Part shown: positions 51,544 to 59,167 of the stretch, piece by piece
Numbering within the stretch: the stretch's first letter is position 1
Layout: every line of letters begins with the position of its first letter
DNA from: Nostocales cyanobacterium HT-58-2
Lineage (GTDB): Bacteria; Cyanobacteriota; Cyanobacteriia; Cyanobacteriales; Nostocaceae
Assembly (NCBI GenBank): GCA_002163975.1
Contig: CP019636.1
Coordinates: 3,049,001-3,113,000 of the forward strand
Direction of reading: 5' to 3'
DNA: 64,000 bases
Program-made: the position numbers and the translations under genes
Notes under the pieces: generated by a model
The model's input: only the letters and a program-made list of their open reading frames with translations
Databases searched by the model: none
What the model was told of the DNA's origin: nothing

Positions 51544-51587
51544 CCGAAGTCCCTAGCAGGCGGGAACTTCGGCTTCATGCTAGGGAC
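51544..51587 (+). terminator. Overlapping alternative hairpins after the exported-protein operon
   Basis: Stem A: CCGAAGT (51544-51550) with ACTTCGG (51566-51572). Stem B: GTCCCTAGCA (51549-51558) with TGCTAGGGAC (51578-51587). They share bases, so they exclude each other. They end 85 bp after the stop. A poor T-run follows (CAACATTTCTT). Confidence 0.6.
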
Positions 51588-51659
51588 AACATTTCTTCAA
51601 CGAAAATTTTTGTTAAGTTTACGACATTGACTCAAATTTTTTCTCGCCTTACAACAATC

Positions 51660-52086
51660 AAAGCAGAAAGCCCACGGCTTCTAGTCGTGAGATGAATGCG
51701 CTGCACCTTTAGGTGCCGTCCAGATATCCGTACTATACTTAGACAGCTAAGGTGAGACTCCTTCACCATCGTGAAAATTCTGCTGAAATAGTGCAGCACT
51801 TTTAGGTGTAAATTATTGAGCGACGAGCCACGATAACTCGTAAAACAGTGAAGGCATTCTAACGACTGTCGAAAACTTAAAAGCTTTTGGAGTAATCCAC
51901 GTACCGTGGGGCACACGGGAACGTACCTTGAAATGGGTAAACGTTTGGGGAGTTGTCCTTAAGTGGGTCATAGCCTAAAAAACTGTGATTCGGATGAGTA
52001 TGAACCGTAAGACCTGTAATAGGGGCAACCTGACACAGGCAAGTTCAGCCCAAGAATCCTACGGCTTTAAGCCGTGGGAGTGTCAA
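51660..52086 (+). mobile_element. IS200/IS605-like remnant without tnpA/tnpB
   Basis: The left end has an AAAGCCCACGGC-TTCT-AGTCGTGAG hairpin (51667-51690), like the left end of the element in the GNAT gene. The right end has CAAGAATCCTACGGCTTTAA followed by GCCGTGGGAGTGTCAA (to 52086), the common IS605 right-end motif. No open frame spans it. It splits the secreted-protein locus between 51504 and 52182. Confidence 0.7.
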
Positions 52087-52181
52087 TTCTTTCTCCAGCT
52101 ATCAGCAGGTCAATGAAATTTAATAAGCAATACAAATTGATTTATTGCGTATCTGCTGTTCTCTAAATCTGGTTATGCATC

Positions 52182-52841
52182 ATGAGTAAATTACTAATTT
52201 TTGCAAGCTGCTTAGTTTTATTCACTGTAAGCACAGCTCTTGCACAAAGTTTCGTCCGTAACAGCCACAAGACTTCCTCTGTTGTGGTTCAGACAGATAG
52301 TCATGGCAGCCAAAGTAGTCAGAAGACTTCCTCTGTTGTGACTCAGACAGAGAGTTATGACGACGAAAGTAGTCAAGATTCTTCCGTGGTTGTTCCCACA
52401 GACAGTGATGACGACAGCAGCCAAGATTTTTCCATGGTTGTCCCAACAGACAGGAGTAGTGATATGAACAGATCTAGAACATTCACTAGCCAGCACTCTA
52501 GCTCTGGTGATTCCTTCGGATATCAAAAAAGCTCACTCAATTTAAGTGCAGCGAATCTCAATAAACCACATATCTTGAGCATTAATACATCAGGTGCTCA
52601 GATGAACGGTGAAATTACTGTCAATGGTAAAGTTGTCAAACAAATCAGTAACGACACAAGCGTTAAGCTTGATTTGTCACGTTATCTGTCTGTTGGTGAA
52701 CACAAGGTGCAAGTGTCAGCCCGTTATAATCCTCCATCATCTTCCGTCAACGTAGAAGTAAGCGGTCCCGGTACCAGTGTGACACAACAAAATAGTGGTG
52801 ATGGTACTTTGAACTACACAATGGATGTCAGTGTGCGCTAG
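52182..52841 (+). CDS. Exported protein with acidic Ser/Asp repeat region
   Basis: The protein has 219 residues. Signal peptide ends TALAQ. Residues about 30-90 carry four imperfect repeats of the type SSVVVQTDSHGSQSSQ / SSVVTQTESYDDESSQ / SSVVVPTDSDDDSSQ / FSMVVPTDRSS. The C-terminal half has a beta-rich look (LNLSAANLNKPHILSINTSG, GEITVNGKVVKQISND, YLSVGEHKVQVSARYNPPSS), resembling an Ig-like domain. Possibly a cell-surface or matrix protein. Family not recognised; it ends the secreted-protein locus. Confidence 0.75.
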   Translation: MSKLLIFASCLVLFTVSTALAQSFVRNSHKTSSVVVQTDSHGSQSSQKTSSVVTQTESYDDESSQDSSVVVPTDSDDDSSQDFSMVVPTDRSSDMNRSRTFTSQHSSSGDSFGYQKSSLNLSAANLNKPHILSINTSGAQMNGEITVNGKVVKQISNDTSVKLDLSRYLSVGEHKVQVSARYNPPSSSVNVEVSGPGTSVTQQNSGDGTLNYTMDVSVR

Positions 52842-53060
52842 CATAATACAGCGAATTATGTGGCAAGCCTGAATTAAAGTCTTTTAGAAAAGGAATAATG
52901 AAAGGTTTGCTGCCTCTAATTTTAAGGAACTCCTTAAAGTTTATTTATTTTTATCTAGCTATATTCTTTCTTAGCTATGACTCTTTTCATTTAGAGACAG
53001 CTAGACGGCATACTTGCAAAGACTGGTTTTATTTCATTTTAAGTTCTAAACTTGGAATTG

Positions 53061-53513
53061 CTATGAAATAAACCTAGTCGTACGCAGTTGGCTTTCTAGA
53101 TCCGCACGCATCGACAATTCTGCAACTGACCAAACCCAAAACTTATTTGGAACTTGGGCAAAATCATCAGAGTTGTGGGTGACAATTGCGTCTAGTTCTT
53201 GATAGCTGGCACAAACTATCTCTACAGCAGATTCAAAATCCTGAACAGGTGAAGAGCGTGCTTGCTGAAGAATAGTTTGATCTACAGTACAAATTTGGAT
53301 TTTTTCTTGTAACCAACTAACGACTGTCTCAGCAATCTTTGTATTTCGCAAACGACTTACATATGTATAAATTTTTTGCCAACCAATATCTGTTATGTAC
53401 ATTTGAATCAATGGATGTACCCTATCTAATAATTCACTGACTTCTCCTACAGATTCGTTACGATTCATCAGAGCTTCTAATACTAAGTCAGCATCAACTA
53501 ATATCCTGAACAC
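53061..53513 (-). CDS. PIN-domain protein (VapC-like)
   Basis: The protein has 150 residues, starting at GTG. The PIN-fold acids are visible: ILVDADLVLEALMNR (first Asp), VQDFESAVEIVCA (DFE) and DAIVTHNSDDF (late Asp). It is the size of a VapC toxin, but no small antitoxin gene is adjacent upstream (53514-54069 has none that I can see). A lone PIN protein of the cyanobacterial type; RNase activity is inferred from fold. Confidence 0.85.
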   Translation of the reverse strand: MFRILVDADLVLEALMNRNESVGEVSELLDRVHPLIQMYITDIGWQKIYTYVSRLRNTKIAETVVSWLQEKIQICTVDQTILQQARSSPVQDFESAVEIVCASYQELDAIVTHNSDDFAQVPNKFWVWSVAELSMRADLESQLRTTRFIS

Positions 53514-53980
53514 TTTAAAACCCCATCATTAGCCTAATCAATATATTGTGAGTAGTAAGAGACTTGAACTCACTTAGTTAGGAATATAGTTATATACAAA
53601 TTTAAAGGAAAGTATTTCAGATTTAGTCATAATATTTGGTAATATATCCAATGCTGCGCAACATCAACTAACTTTTGCATCAGTTTGTCTTTTGGCTAAC
53701 ATGATCCGCATTGAGTTGGGTCAGTAACATTTACATACCTATGACGCCAGATAAATTTTTGTGGTTCCAGTGGAAAACGAAAATTATTTGTAGTTAGATA
53801 TTCAGCAGTCGTAGCATTATATTATCTCCATTTTTCTTAATTTTCCTTAGATGAGATGAGAAACTGCTAACAACTAGAATCTATAACAGTAACAGTAGCG
53901 AATAATTATATCATTAATCTGCGACAAAAAATAAAATATTTTCTTGAAAATGTAAATATTGTATGAAATCAAAAATTTAT

Positions 53981-54026
53981 AAAAGGTAGGTTGAAAACCC
54001 CTCGGCTTTAGGCAGGGTAGTGTCAA
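53981..54026 (+). mobile_element. IS605-type right-end remnant
   Basis: GGTAGGTTGAAAACCCCTCG followed by GCTTTAGGCAGGGTAGTGTCAA (to 54026) is the same end layout as at 23144 and 52086. No left end or transposase is nearby. The rest of 53514-54069 is AT-rich and holds nothing else. Confidence 0.55.
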
Positions 54027-54069
54027 AATATGAAGATAACTTCAAATACTGAAGTGAAAATTTCTATCT

Positions 54070-55374
54070 TTATTTATAAGACTTAAGTAACAAATAATAT
54101 AACTGCCCATGAGCAACAGTCACGCCAGCGCGATCGCCCGCCACCTGACCAGAACCTAGAAAATAATCTACCCTCCCTGCGCCTTTAATCGCGCCTCCGG
54201 TATCTTGGTCAAAAACATACCGACTCACGATACGATGCTCCATCTGTCCGGTTACATGATTGACAAAAGGAAAAGGAGCACGAATCAAAGCCAAAGCACC
54301 AGGAGGCATAAGGGATTTATCTGTTGCGATCGAGCGTTCTGCTGTCAGTGGTACTCTAATAGAACCTTGAGCAGGCGCACCGTGATTTTCTTGAAAAAAC
54401 ACAAAGCTAGGATCGCGTGGGATATAAACATTCAACTCTTGTGGATACTTCTGGAAATACTCAAGAATCTTCGGCATAGTGAGACCCTCAAGCGGTAACT
54501 TACCATCATTTGCAAGTTCTCGCCCGATGCTTTTGTAGTTGTAAGCAGTACTGCCAGCATAACCTATTGTTGTTTGAGTCCCATCAGGAAGCTGAAGTTT
54601 AGCGGAACCTTGAATTTGCGCTAAATATGGTTCTAGGCGATCGCGAAACCAAAACAACTCCAACCCCCGTAACCGACCTATTGATGCTTGCAAACCATCA
54701 GATCCTTCTAGTTCCAAACGTGTAGGATGAGGTTTTTGCCATACGCCAATGTCAGGTGGTAAGCGATAAACAGGATAGCGGTATTCTGCGGTGGGAACGC
54801 GACTAGCAGCATAAACTGGTTCATAGTACGCAGTAAACAACACTGAACCTTTGTTATCTCTTCCCACTGACTGATAAAAGACAAATTCCCGTGCTATGGC
54901 TGCATTGAGGTCAGCCGCAGATTTAGACTTTAATACCAATTCCCGGAATCTTTGCAAACTTTTGATAACATAAGGACGTGTAATATTTCTTACCTGATAG
55001 CGCTGATATGCCGCATCTGCATTGCTGGAAAATAAGTATTGCAAACTCTTATCAGCAGCCGTCAACAAAGCCTTTTTGTCTGGTGGTTGACCATTCTCCC
55101 CCCATAATTGGTTATCCAGACAAGAAGTATCACCCTCGCAACAAAGAAACGGTGACTTTTGAATAGGGACTAGTGGAAGTTGCACAGTTTGCTGTTGAAC
55201 GGCTGCGTCCTGTGATTGGGTTTGAGACGATACTGGTAATTGCCACCTGCTCATCCGGCACTCCAACGCACTTAGTGCTAAGTGCCCCAAAGGTTGCATC
55301 GGTACTAACAGAATTATGGGAGCTATAGGTAGGCAGATGGCGGTACGAGCGATCACTGCAAGTTTGTTTTTCAT
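54070..55374 (-). CDS. mltA: Membrane-bound lytic murein transglycosylase A (MltA)
   Basis: The protein has 434 residues. N-terminal hydrophobic segment (about 7-35) as signal. MltA domain: FTAYYEPVYAASRVPTAEYRY PVYR, then MPKILEYFQKYPQELNVYIP RDPSFVFF, and the C-terminal 3D domain with DQDTGGAIKGAGRVDYFLGSG containing conserved Asp residues. It cleaves peptidoglycan glycan strands to 1,6-anhydro-muropeptides. Monocistronic; the PcxA-like gene follows upstream on the same strand. Confidence 0.94.
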   Translation of the reverse strand: MKNKLAVIARTAICLPIAPIILLVPMQPLGHLALSALECRMSRWQLPVSSQTQSQDAAVQQQTVQLPLVPIQKSPFLCCEGDTSCLDNQLWGENGQPPDKKALLTAADKSLQYLFSSNADAAYQRYQVRNITRPYVIKSLQRFRELVLKSKSAADLNAAIAREFVFYQSVGRDNKGSVLFTAYYEPVYAASRVPTAEYRYPVYRLPPDIGVWQKPHPTRLELEGSDGLQASIGRLRGLELFWFRDRLEPYLAQIQGSAKLQLPDGTQTTIGYAGSTAYNYKSIGRELANDGKLPLEGLTMPKILEYFQKYPQELNVYIPRDPSFVFFQENHGAPAQGSIRVPLTAERSIATDKSLMPPGALALIRAPFPFVNHVTGQMEHRIVSRYVFDQDTGGAIKGAGRVDYFLGSGQVAGDRAGVTVAHGQLYYLLLKSYK

Positions 55375-55456
55375 GATCTTAGTGGTTAGTTCTCAAATGT
55401 GGGTTGTGATAAAAATTGCCGACATCCTACTCCCAACCACTAACCATTCAGGTACA

Positions 55457-56779
55457 TCACTCATTCATGTTGCGATATGTAGCGACAGCAGAAGGCGATA
55501 TACGATTCAAATAACGGAATATCCAGTATTTAAAGATAGTATCTAAAATCACTGGAAATGTGGCGATAAATAAGAAAATGAAATCATGATTAGCTGGTAA
55601 TCCCCAATGGCGTGAAATACCGTCTAGAATGACTTCCCAACCATGAGGAGAGTGGAAACCAACAAAAATATCAGTGAACAAAATGATAATAAATGCCTTT
55701 GCACTGTCACTGAGTCCATAGACAATATGGTCGAAGAAATCTTTTAACACTGCAATTTCGCGCTTACTAACGAGCAAAAGCCAGGTAAAAGTTACGACAG
55801 ACAATATATCTGCAAAAACATTTTTAATAGAGTTAGAACTACTATGACGAAATTCTTCAGCAATCTCATGAGCCTTGCTCTTTAGCTGAGTTTCTATCTG
55901 CTCGGTAGATAGTGGCTCAGCATTGCTTAGTAAGTTGTCAAACTTGATTCTCTCTTCAAACCTTTGCAGTTCTGAAAGTGCTTCTTCTTCCATTTCATAA
56001 TTGAGGAAGACGACGGAGTCTTCAGAATGTCTCTCAAAGTAACGGTCAACAATCGGTCCAACAACCAAGGCTTTTGACAACTGGTGAGTCAAGATAGGAA
56101 CTATAATAAGAAGAAGCAAAAATCTGACAGATATTATCGTTCTTTTTTGTGCATTACGGAAATTTTTAACAACGTCTTGTTCTGCCTTGGGGTCTAACTC
56201 AATTTGTAGACGGGTAATGGTATTGAAAATTGAACGGGGTAATATCCCTGTTGTATTTGTTTTACCTGGAGGAGTTTTCTTAACTAATTTCTCATCTGAT
56301 AAATTTTGTTCTTCTAATTCATTTGTTGAAGTTGGTACTATCGTTAAACTATTGTCTTTTTTGCTTGATGTTTCTGACGTAAATTCGTCAAATTTATTGT
56401 ATTTTCCTATGACTCCATCAATGAATTTGAGTTTCTCTAAAACCAAGGAAGGATGGATATATTCCCTACCCAAATGCTTTGCTGCTTGTTGATGAGACTC
56501 GCTCAGAAAAAAACGGCTTGCCTTAAACTCTGTTAGCCGCATCCGAATAATTTTTAAGTATTTTTTCAAGTCTGACTCAAAATAATCCAAAATACTGCGA
56601 CTATACTTAGATGAGTCAGAGTCTATTTTATTACCATCGAAATACTCGTTTTCTATTGCCTTAATCTGCAATGCCGCTTTGTAAGCCTCATCGAGAGAAC
56701 GCTCTGATGTCCGTAGGTACCACTGATAAGATGCTAGTAAAAAAGGATAAATTTTTTGGCGAAAAACAGAACTAATCAT
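55457..56779 (-). CDS. pcxA: PcxA/CemA-like proton extrusion protein
   Basis: From the ATG at 56779 the protein has 440 residues; a TTG three codons upstream is possible, but the family normally starts close to FRQKIYPFLL. The N-terminus YQWYLRTSERSLDEAYKAAL, QIKAIENEYFDGNKI is characteristic of PcxA. Four C-terminal membrane segments (about 235-255, 325-345, 355-380, 410-430) follow, with the conserved AKAFIIILFTDIFVGFHSPHGWE. It belongs to the CemA family, acts at the cytoplasmic membrane and supports light-induced proton extrusion and CO2/HCO3- uptake. Confidence 0.9.
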   Translation of the reverse strand: MISSVFRQKIYPFLLASYQWYLRTSERSLDEAYKAALQIKAIENEYFDGNKIDSDSSKYSRSILDYFESDLKKYLKIIRMRLTEFKASRFFLSESHQQAAKHLGREYIHPSLVLEKLKFIDGVIGKYNKFDEFTSETSSKKDNSLTIVPTSTNELEEQNLSDEKLVKKTPPGKTNTTGILPRSIFNTITRLQIELDPKAEQDVVKNFRNAQKRTIISVRFLLLLIIVPILTHQLSKALVVGPIVDRYFERHSEDSVVFLNYEMEEEALSELQRFEERIKFDNLLSNAEPLSTEQIETQLKSKAHEIAEEFRHSSSNSIKNVFADILSVVTFTWLLLVSKREIAVLKDFFDHIVYGLSDSAKAFIIILFTDIFVGFHSPHGWEVILDGISRHWGLPANHDFIFLFIATFPVILDTIFKYWIFRYLNRISPSAVATYRNMNE

Positions 56780-56866
56780 TGTGGGCAATAATCCAGCATT
56801 GTTTTATGACTCTTAAGCTTAAGTTAACGTACGAAGTATCTTAACAAATCTCCAAGGAGATAGTTT

Positions 56867-59125
56867 ATGAATTCTGATTCCCTTTGGGTAACAGGACCAA
56901 GTCAAAGTGGCAAGACGACTCGCTTGGTGGAGCAGTTTTGCAATTGGGTGTTCCGTGAAACTAGCAATAGACAACCATTTTATACGAAAAACAAAAAGCA
57001 AAAAAATAGCGATAATATACCAAAACGCCTGTATCTTCATACGGCAGAGCCAGGGGTCTTACTTTTGGCTGCTAATGACGAAAATCGCCGGAATTTAGGA
57101 GATAGAATTGCTACAGCAACTGTGGGAAGATACCCAGTACGTTGCAAGACACCTTTGGGTTTTATCCAGGATGAAGTCATTCTATTTTGGCCCTTGCTGA
57201 TTCAATCGTTAAAGTTAAAGGCGCAATTTCCAGTACGATTACGCCCAGAAACGGAACAGGAACTCGCAACAAAGCTCTGGGGTTCTCAATTGGACGAGAA
57301 AAGTTTACCTCGCGTGGGAGAAAATGAGTATCGCTTAGTACGTCGGATTTTAGACTTACTGCAACTCGCAACTTACGGTGGCATAGCTTGTGAGAAAATT
57401 GACAGCATTTTAGCAAGTGCTACAGTACAGCAGGAGAATAATACAAATTTAGAACCCGAATTCATAGCATCTTTGCTACTCAATTGGCGTGACTGGTGTT
57501 TGGAGAGAGGATTCCTGACATACGGGATTATGACCGAACTTTACAGCCAATACCTTTTACCAGACCCAATTTACCAGCAACAACTCACCAAACGCTATCA
57601 TGCACTGCTTGCTGATGATGTGCAAGATTACCCTGCTCTATCGCGTCACCTGTTTGAGTTGCTCCTGGAAAATGGTGCTGTGGGGGCATTTAGCTACAAT
57701 CCTGATAGTGTAGTGCGTTTAGGATTGGGAGCCGACCCCAGCTACTTAGAAGGATTATCAGCACGTTGTCATCAAGAAACATTAACTCAGCCACCATTTT
57801 CATGCCTTGCGGATGGCTTAACTACACCGATGCTGGAGCTGATAACAGAACAAACATTTTCGTTAAGTTTATCAGAAACAGTACAATCTATTCAAACCAC
57901 CTCCCGTGCCCAGTTATTGCGGCAAACAGCAGAGGTGATTGCCCAAGCTATCAAACAGGGGCATATACAGCCTAACGAAGTGGCAGTGATTGCACCAGGT
58001 TTGGATGCGATCGCCCGTTACACCCTCACAGAAATTCTTAACAAGCAAAATATCCCAGTACAGCCTCTCAACGACCAACGTCCCCTGATTAGTTCGCCCA
58101 TCATTAGAGGATTACTCACTGTCCTTGCCTTTGTTTATCCAGGCTTAGGACGCTTAGTTGATCGGGATGCTGTCGCGGAGATGTTGGTTGTGTTGAGTCG
58201 GGGAGTTTCTGGAAGGGGGAGAGTCGCAGAGGACACGGGGATACAAAGACACGGAGACAGATCTCCCTCATCTTCCCACATCGACCCCGTCCGGGCAGGA
58301 TTGATAGCAGACTACTGCTTTGTACCGCATCCAGATAAACCCAACTTATTGCCTGTGACAGCGTTTGACCGTTGGGATAGACTTGGCTACACAGCAACAA
58401 CAGCCTATGATGAAATTTTGCAATGGTTGGAGAAGCAAAGAACCCAGCAGGAAACGCGTTCAATTCCTAGTCCCATTTTTCTTTTAGACAGGGCAATTCA
58501 AGACTTTTTATGGAATGGCAACAATCTTTCCTATGACGAATTGGCAGCACTACGGGAATTACTAGAAACCGCTCAGCACTACTGGGAAATTGATACGAGA
58601 TTGAGGCAAATCCAAACTTCTGGTGATGTAGACACACAAACACGTGAGGATACACACAGAAACAATCTAGCTGTATCATCAAATGGGGTCATCGCTGAGT
58701 TCATACACCTGCTGCGGCGTGGCACAATTACAGCTAACCCTTACCCCGTACGTCCTATAGGACCCCAGTCAAACGCTGTCACATTAGCTACAATCTTTCA
58801 GTACCGCTCTAGTAGGCGGTTTCATCGTTGGCATTTTTGGCTAGATGCTGGCTCACCCTTATGGGCAAAAGGCGGTGCAGCAACTTTGTTCGGTGCGCCA
58901 TTTTTCCTTCAAGACAGATTAGGACAACCTTGGACAGTAGAAGATGAACAATTGGCAGAAGAACAACGATTGCGAAGAATTTTGGCAGATTTGCTGGCTC
59001 GGGTGTCTGAGAAAGTTTATTTGTGTCACAGTGATTTAGCCATGAATGGGCAAGAGCAAGTGGGTCCATTGTTACCTTTGGTACATGCCTGTGTATCAGT
59101 TGTTTCTGAGCCTGCTGTCGTTTAA
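56867..59125 (+). CDS. Helicase-like (UvrD/AddB-like) ATPase, cyanobacterial 'recombinase family' protein
   Basis: The protein has 752 residues. Walker A is VTGPSQSGKTTRLV (about 8-21), and later LHADDVQDYP-like HALLADDVQDYPALSRHLFE looks like a Walker B region (LADDVQD). VAVIAPGLDAIARYTLTEIL resembles superfamily-1 motif segments as in AddB/UvrD C-terminal halves. Two in-frame Arg/Ser/Thr/Asp-rich insertions (about 448-470, from a GAGGACACGGGGATACAAAG-like tract; and about 585-600) look like mobile low-complexity repeats. Role in DNA processing is inferred. Divergent from pcxA. Confidence 0.75.
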   Translation: MNSDSLWVTGPSQSGKTTRLVEQFCNWVFRETSNRQPFYTKNKKQKNSDNIPKRLYLHTAEPGVLLLAANDENRRNLGDRIATATVGRYPVRCKTPLGFIQDEVILFWPLLIQSLKLKAQFPVRLRPETEQELATKLWGSQLDEKSLPRVGENEYRLVRRILDLLQLATYGGIACEKIDSILASATVQQENNTNLEPEFIASLLLNWRDWCLERGFLTYGIMTELYSQYLLPDPIYQQQLTKRYHALLADDVQDYPALSRHLFELLLENGAVGAFSYNPDSVVRLGLGADPSYLEGLSARCHQETLTQPPFSCLADGLTTPMLELITEQTFSLSLSETVQSIQTTSRAQLLRQTAEVIAQAIKQGHIQPNEVAVIAPGLDAIARYTLTEILNKQNIPVQPLNDQRPLISSPIIRGLLTVLAFVYPGLGRLVDRDAVAEMLVVLSRGVSGRGRVAEDTGIQRHGDRSPSSSHIDPVRAGLIADYCFVPHPDKPNLLPVTAFDRWDRLGYTATTAYDEILQWLEKQRTQQETRSIPSPIFLLDRAIQDFLWNGNNLSYDELAALRELLETAQHYWEIDTRLRQIQTSGDVDTQTREDTHRNNLAVSSNGVIAEFIHLLRRGTITANPYPVRPIGPQSNAVTLATIFQYRSSRRFHRWHFWLDAGSPLWAKGGAATLFGAPFFLQDRLGQPWTVEDEQLAEEQRLRRILADLLARVSEKVYLCHSDLAMNGQEQVGPLLPLVHACVSVVSEPAVV

Positions 59126-59167
59126 TATGATCTCCTTTTGTCTTTCTCAATAGATCTCCCCCTAATT

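Noticed and set aside
51632..51916. 94-codon minus-strand frame in the IS605 remnant
   Set aside because: No transposase or other motif is visible, and the region is framed by IS605 ends.
53514..54069. Antitoxin partner for the PIN protein
   Set aside because: No small frame with a ribosome-binding site is visible in the gap; only AT-rich DNA and an IS605 end are there.
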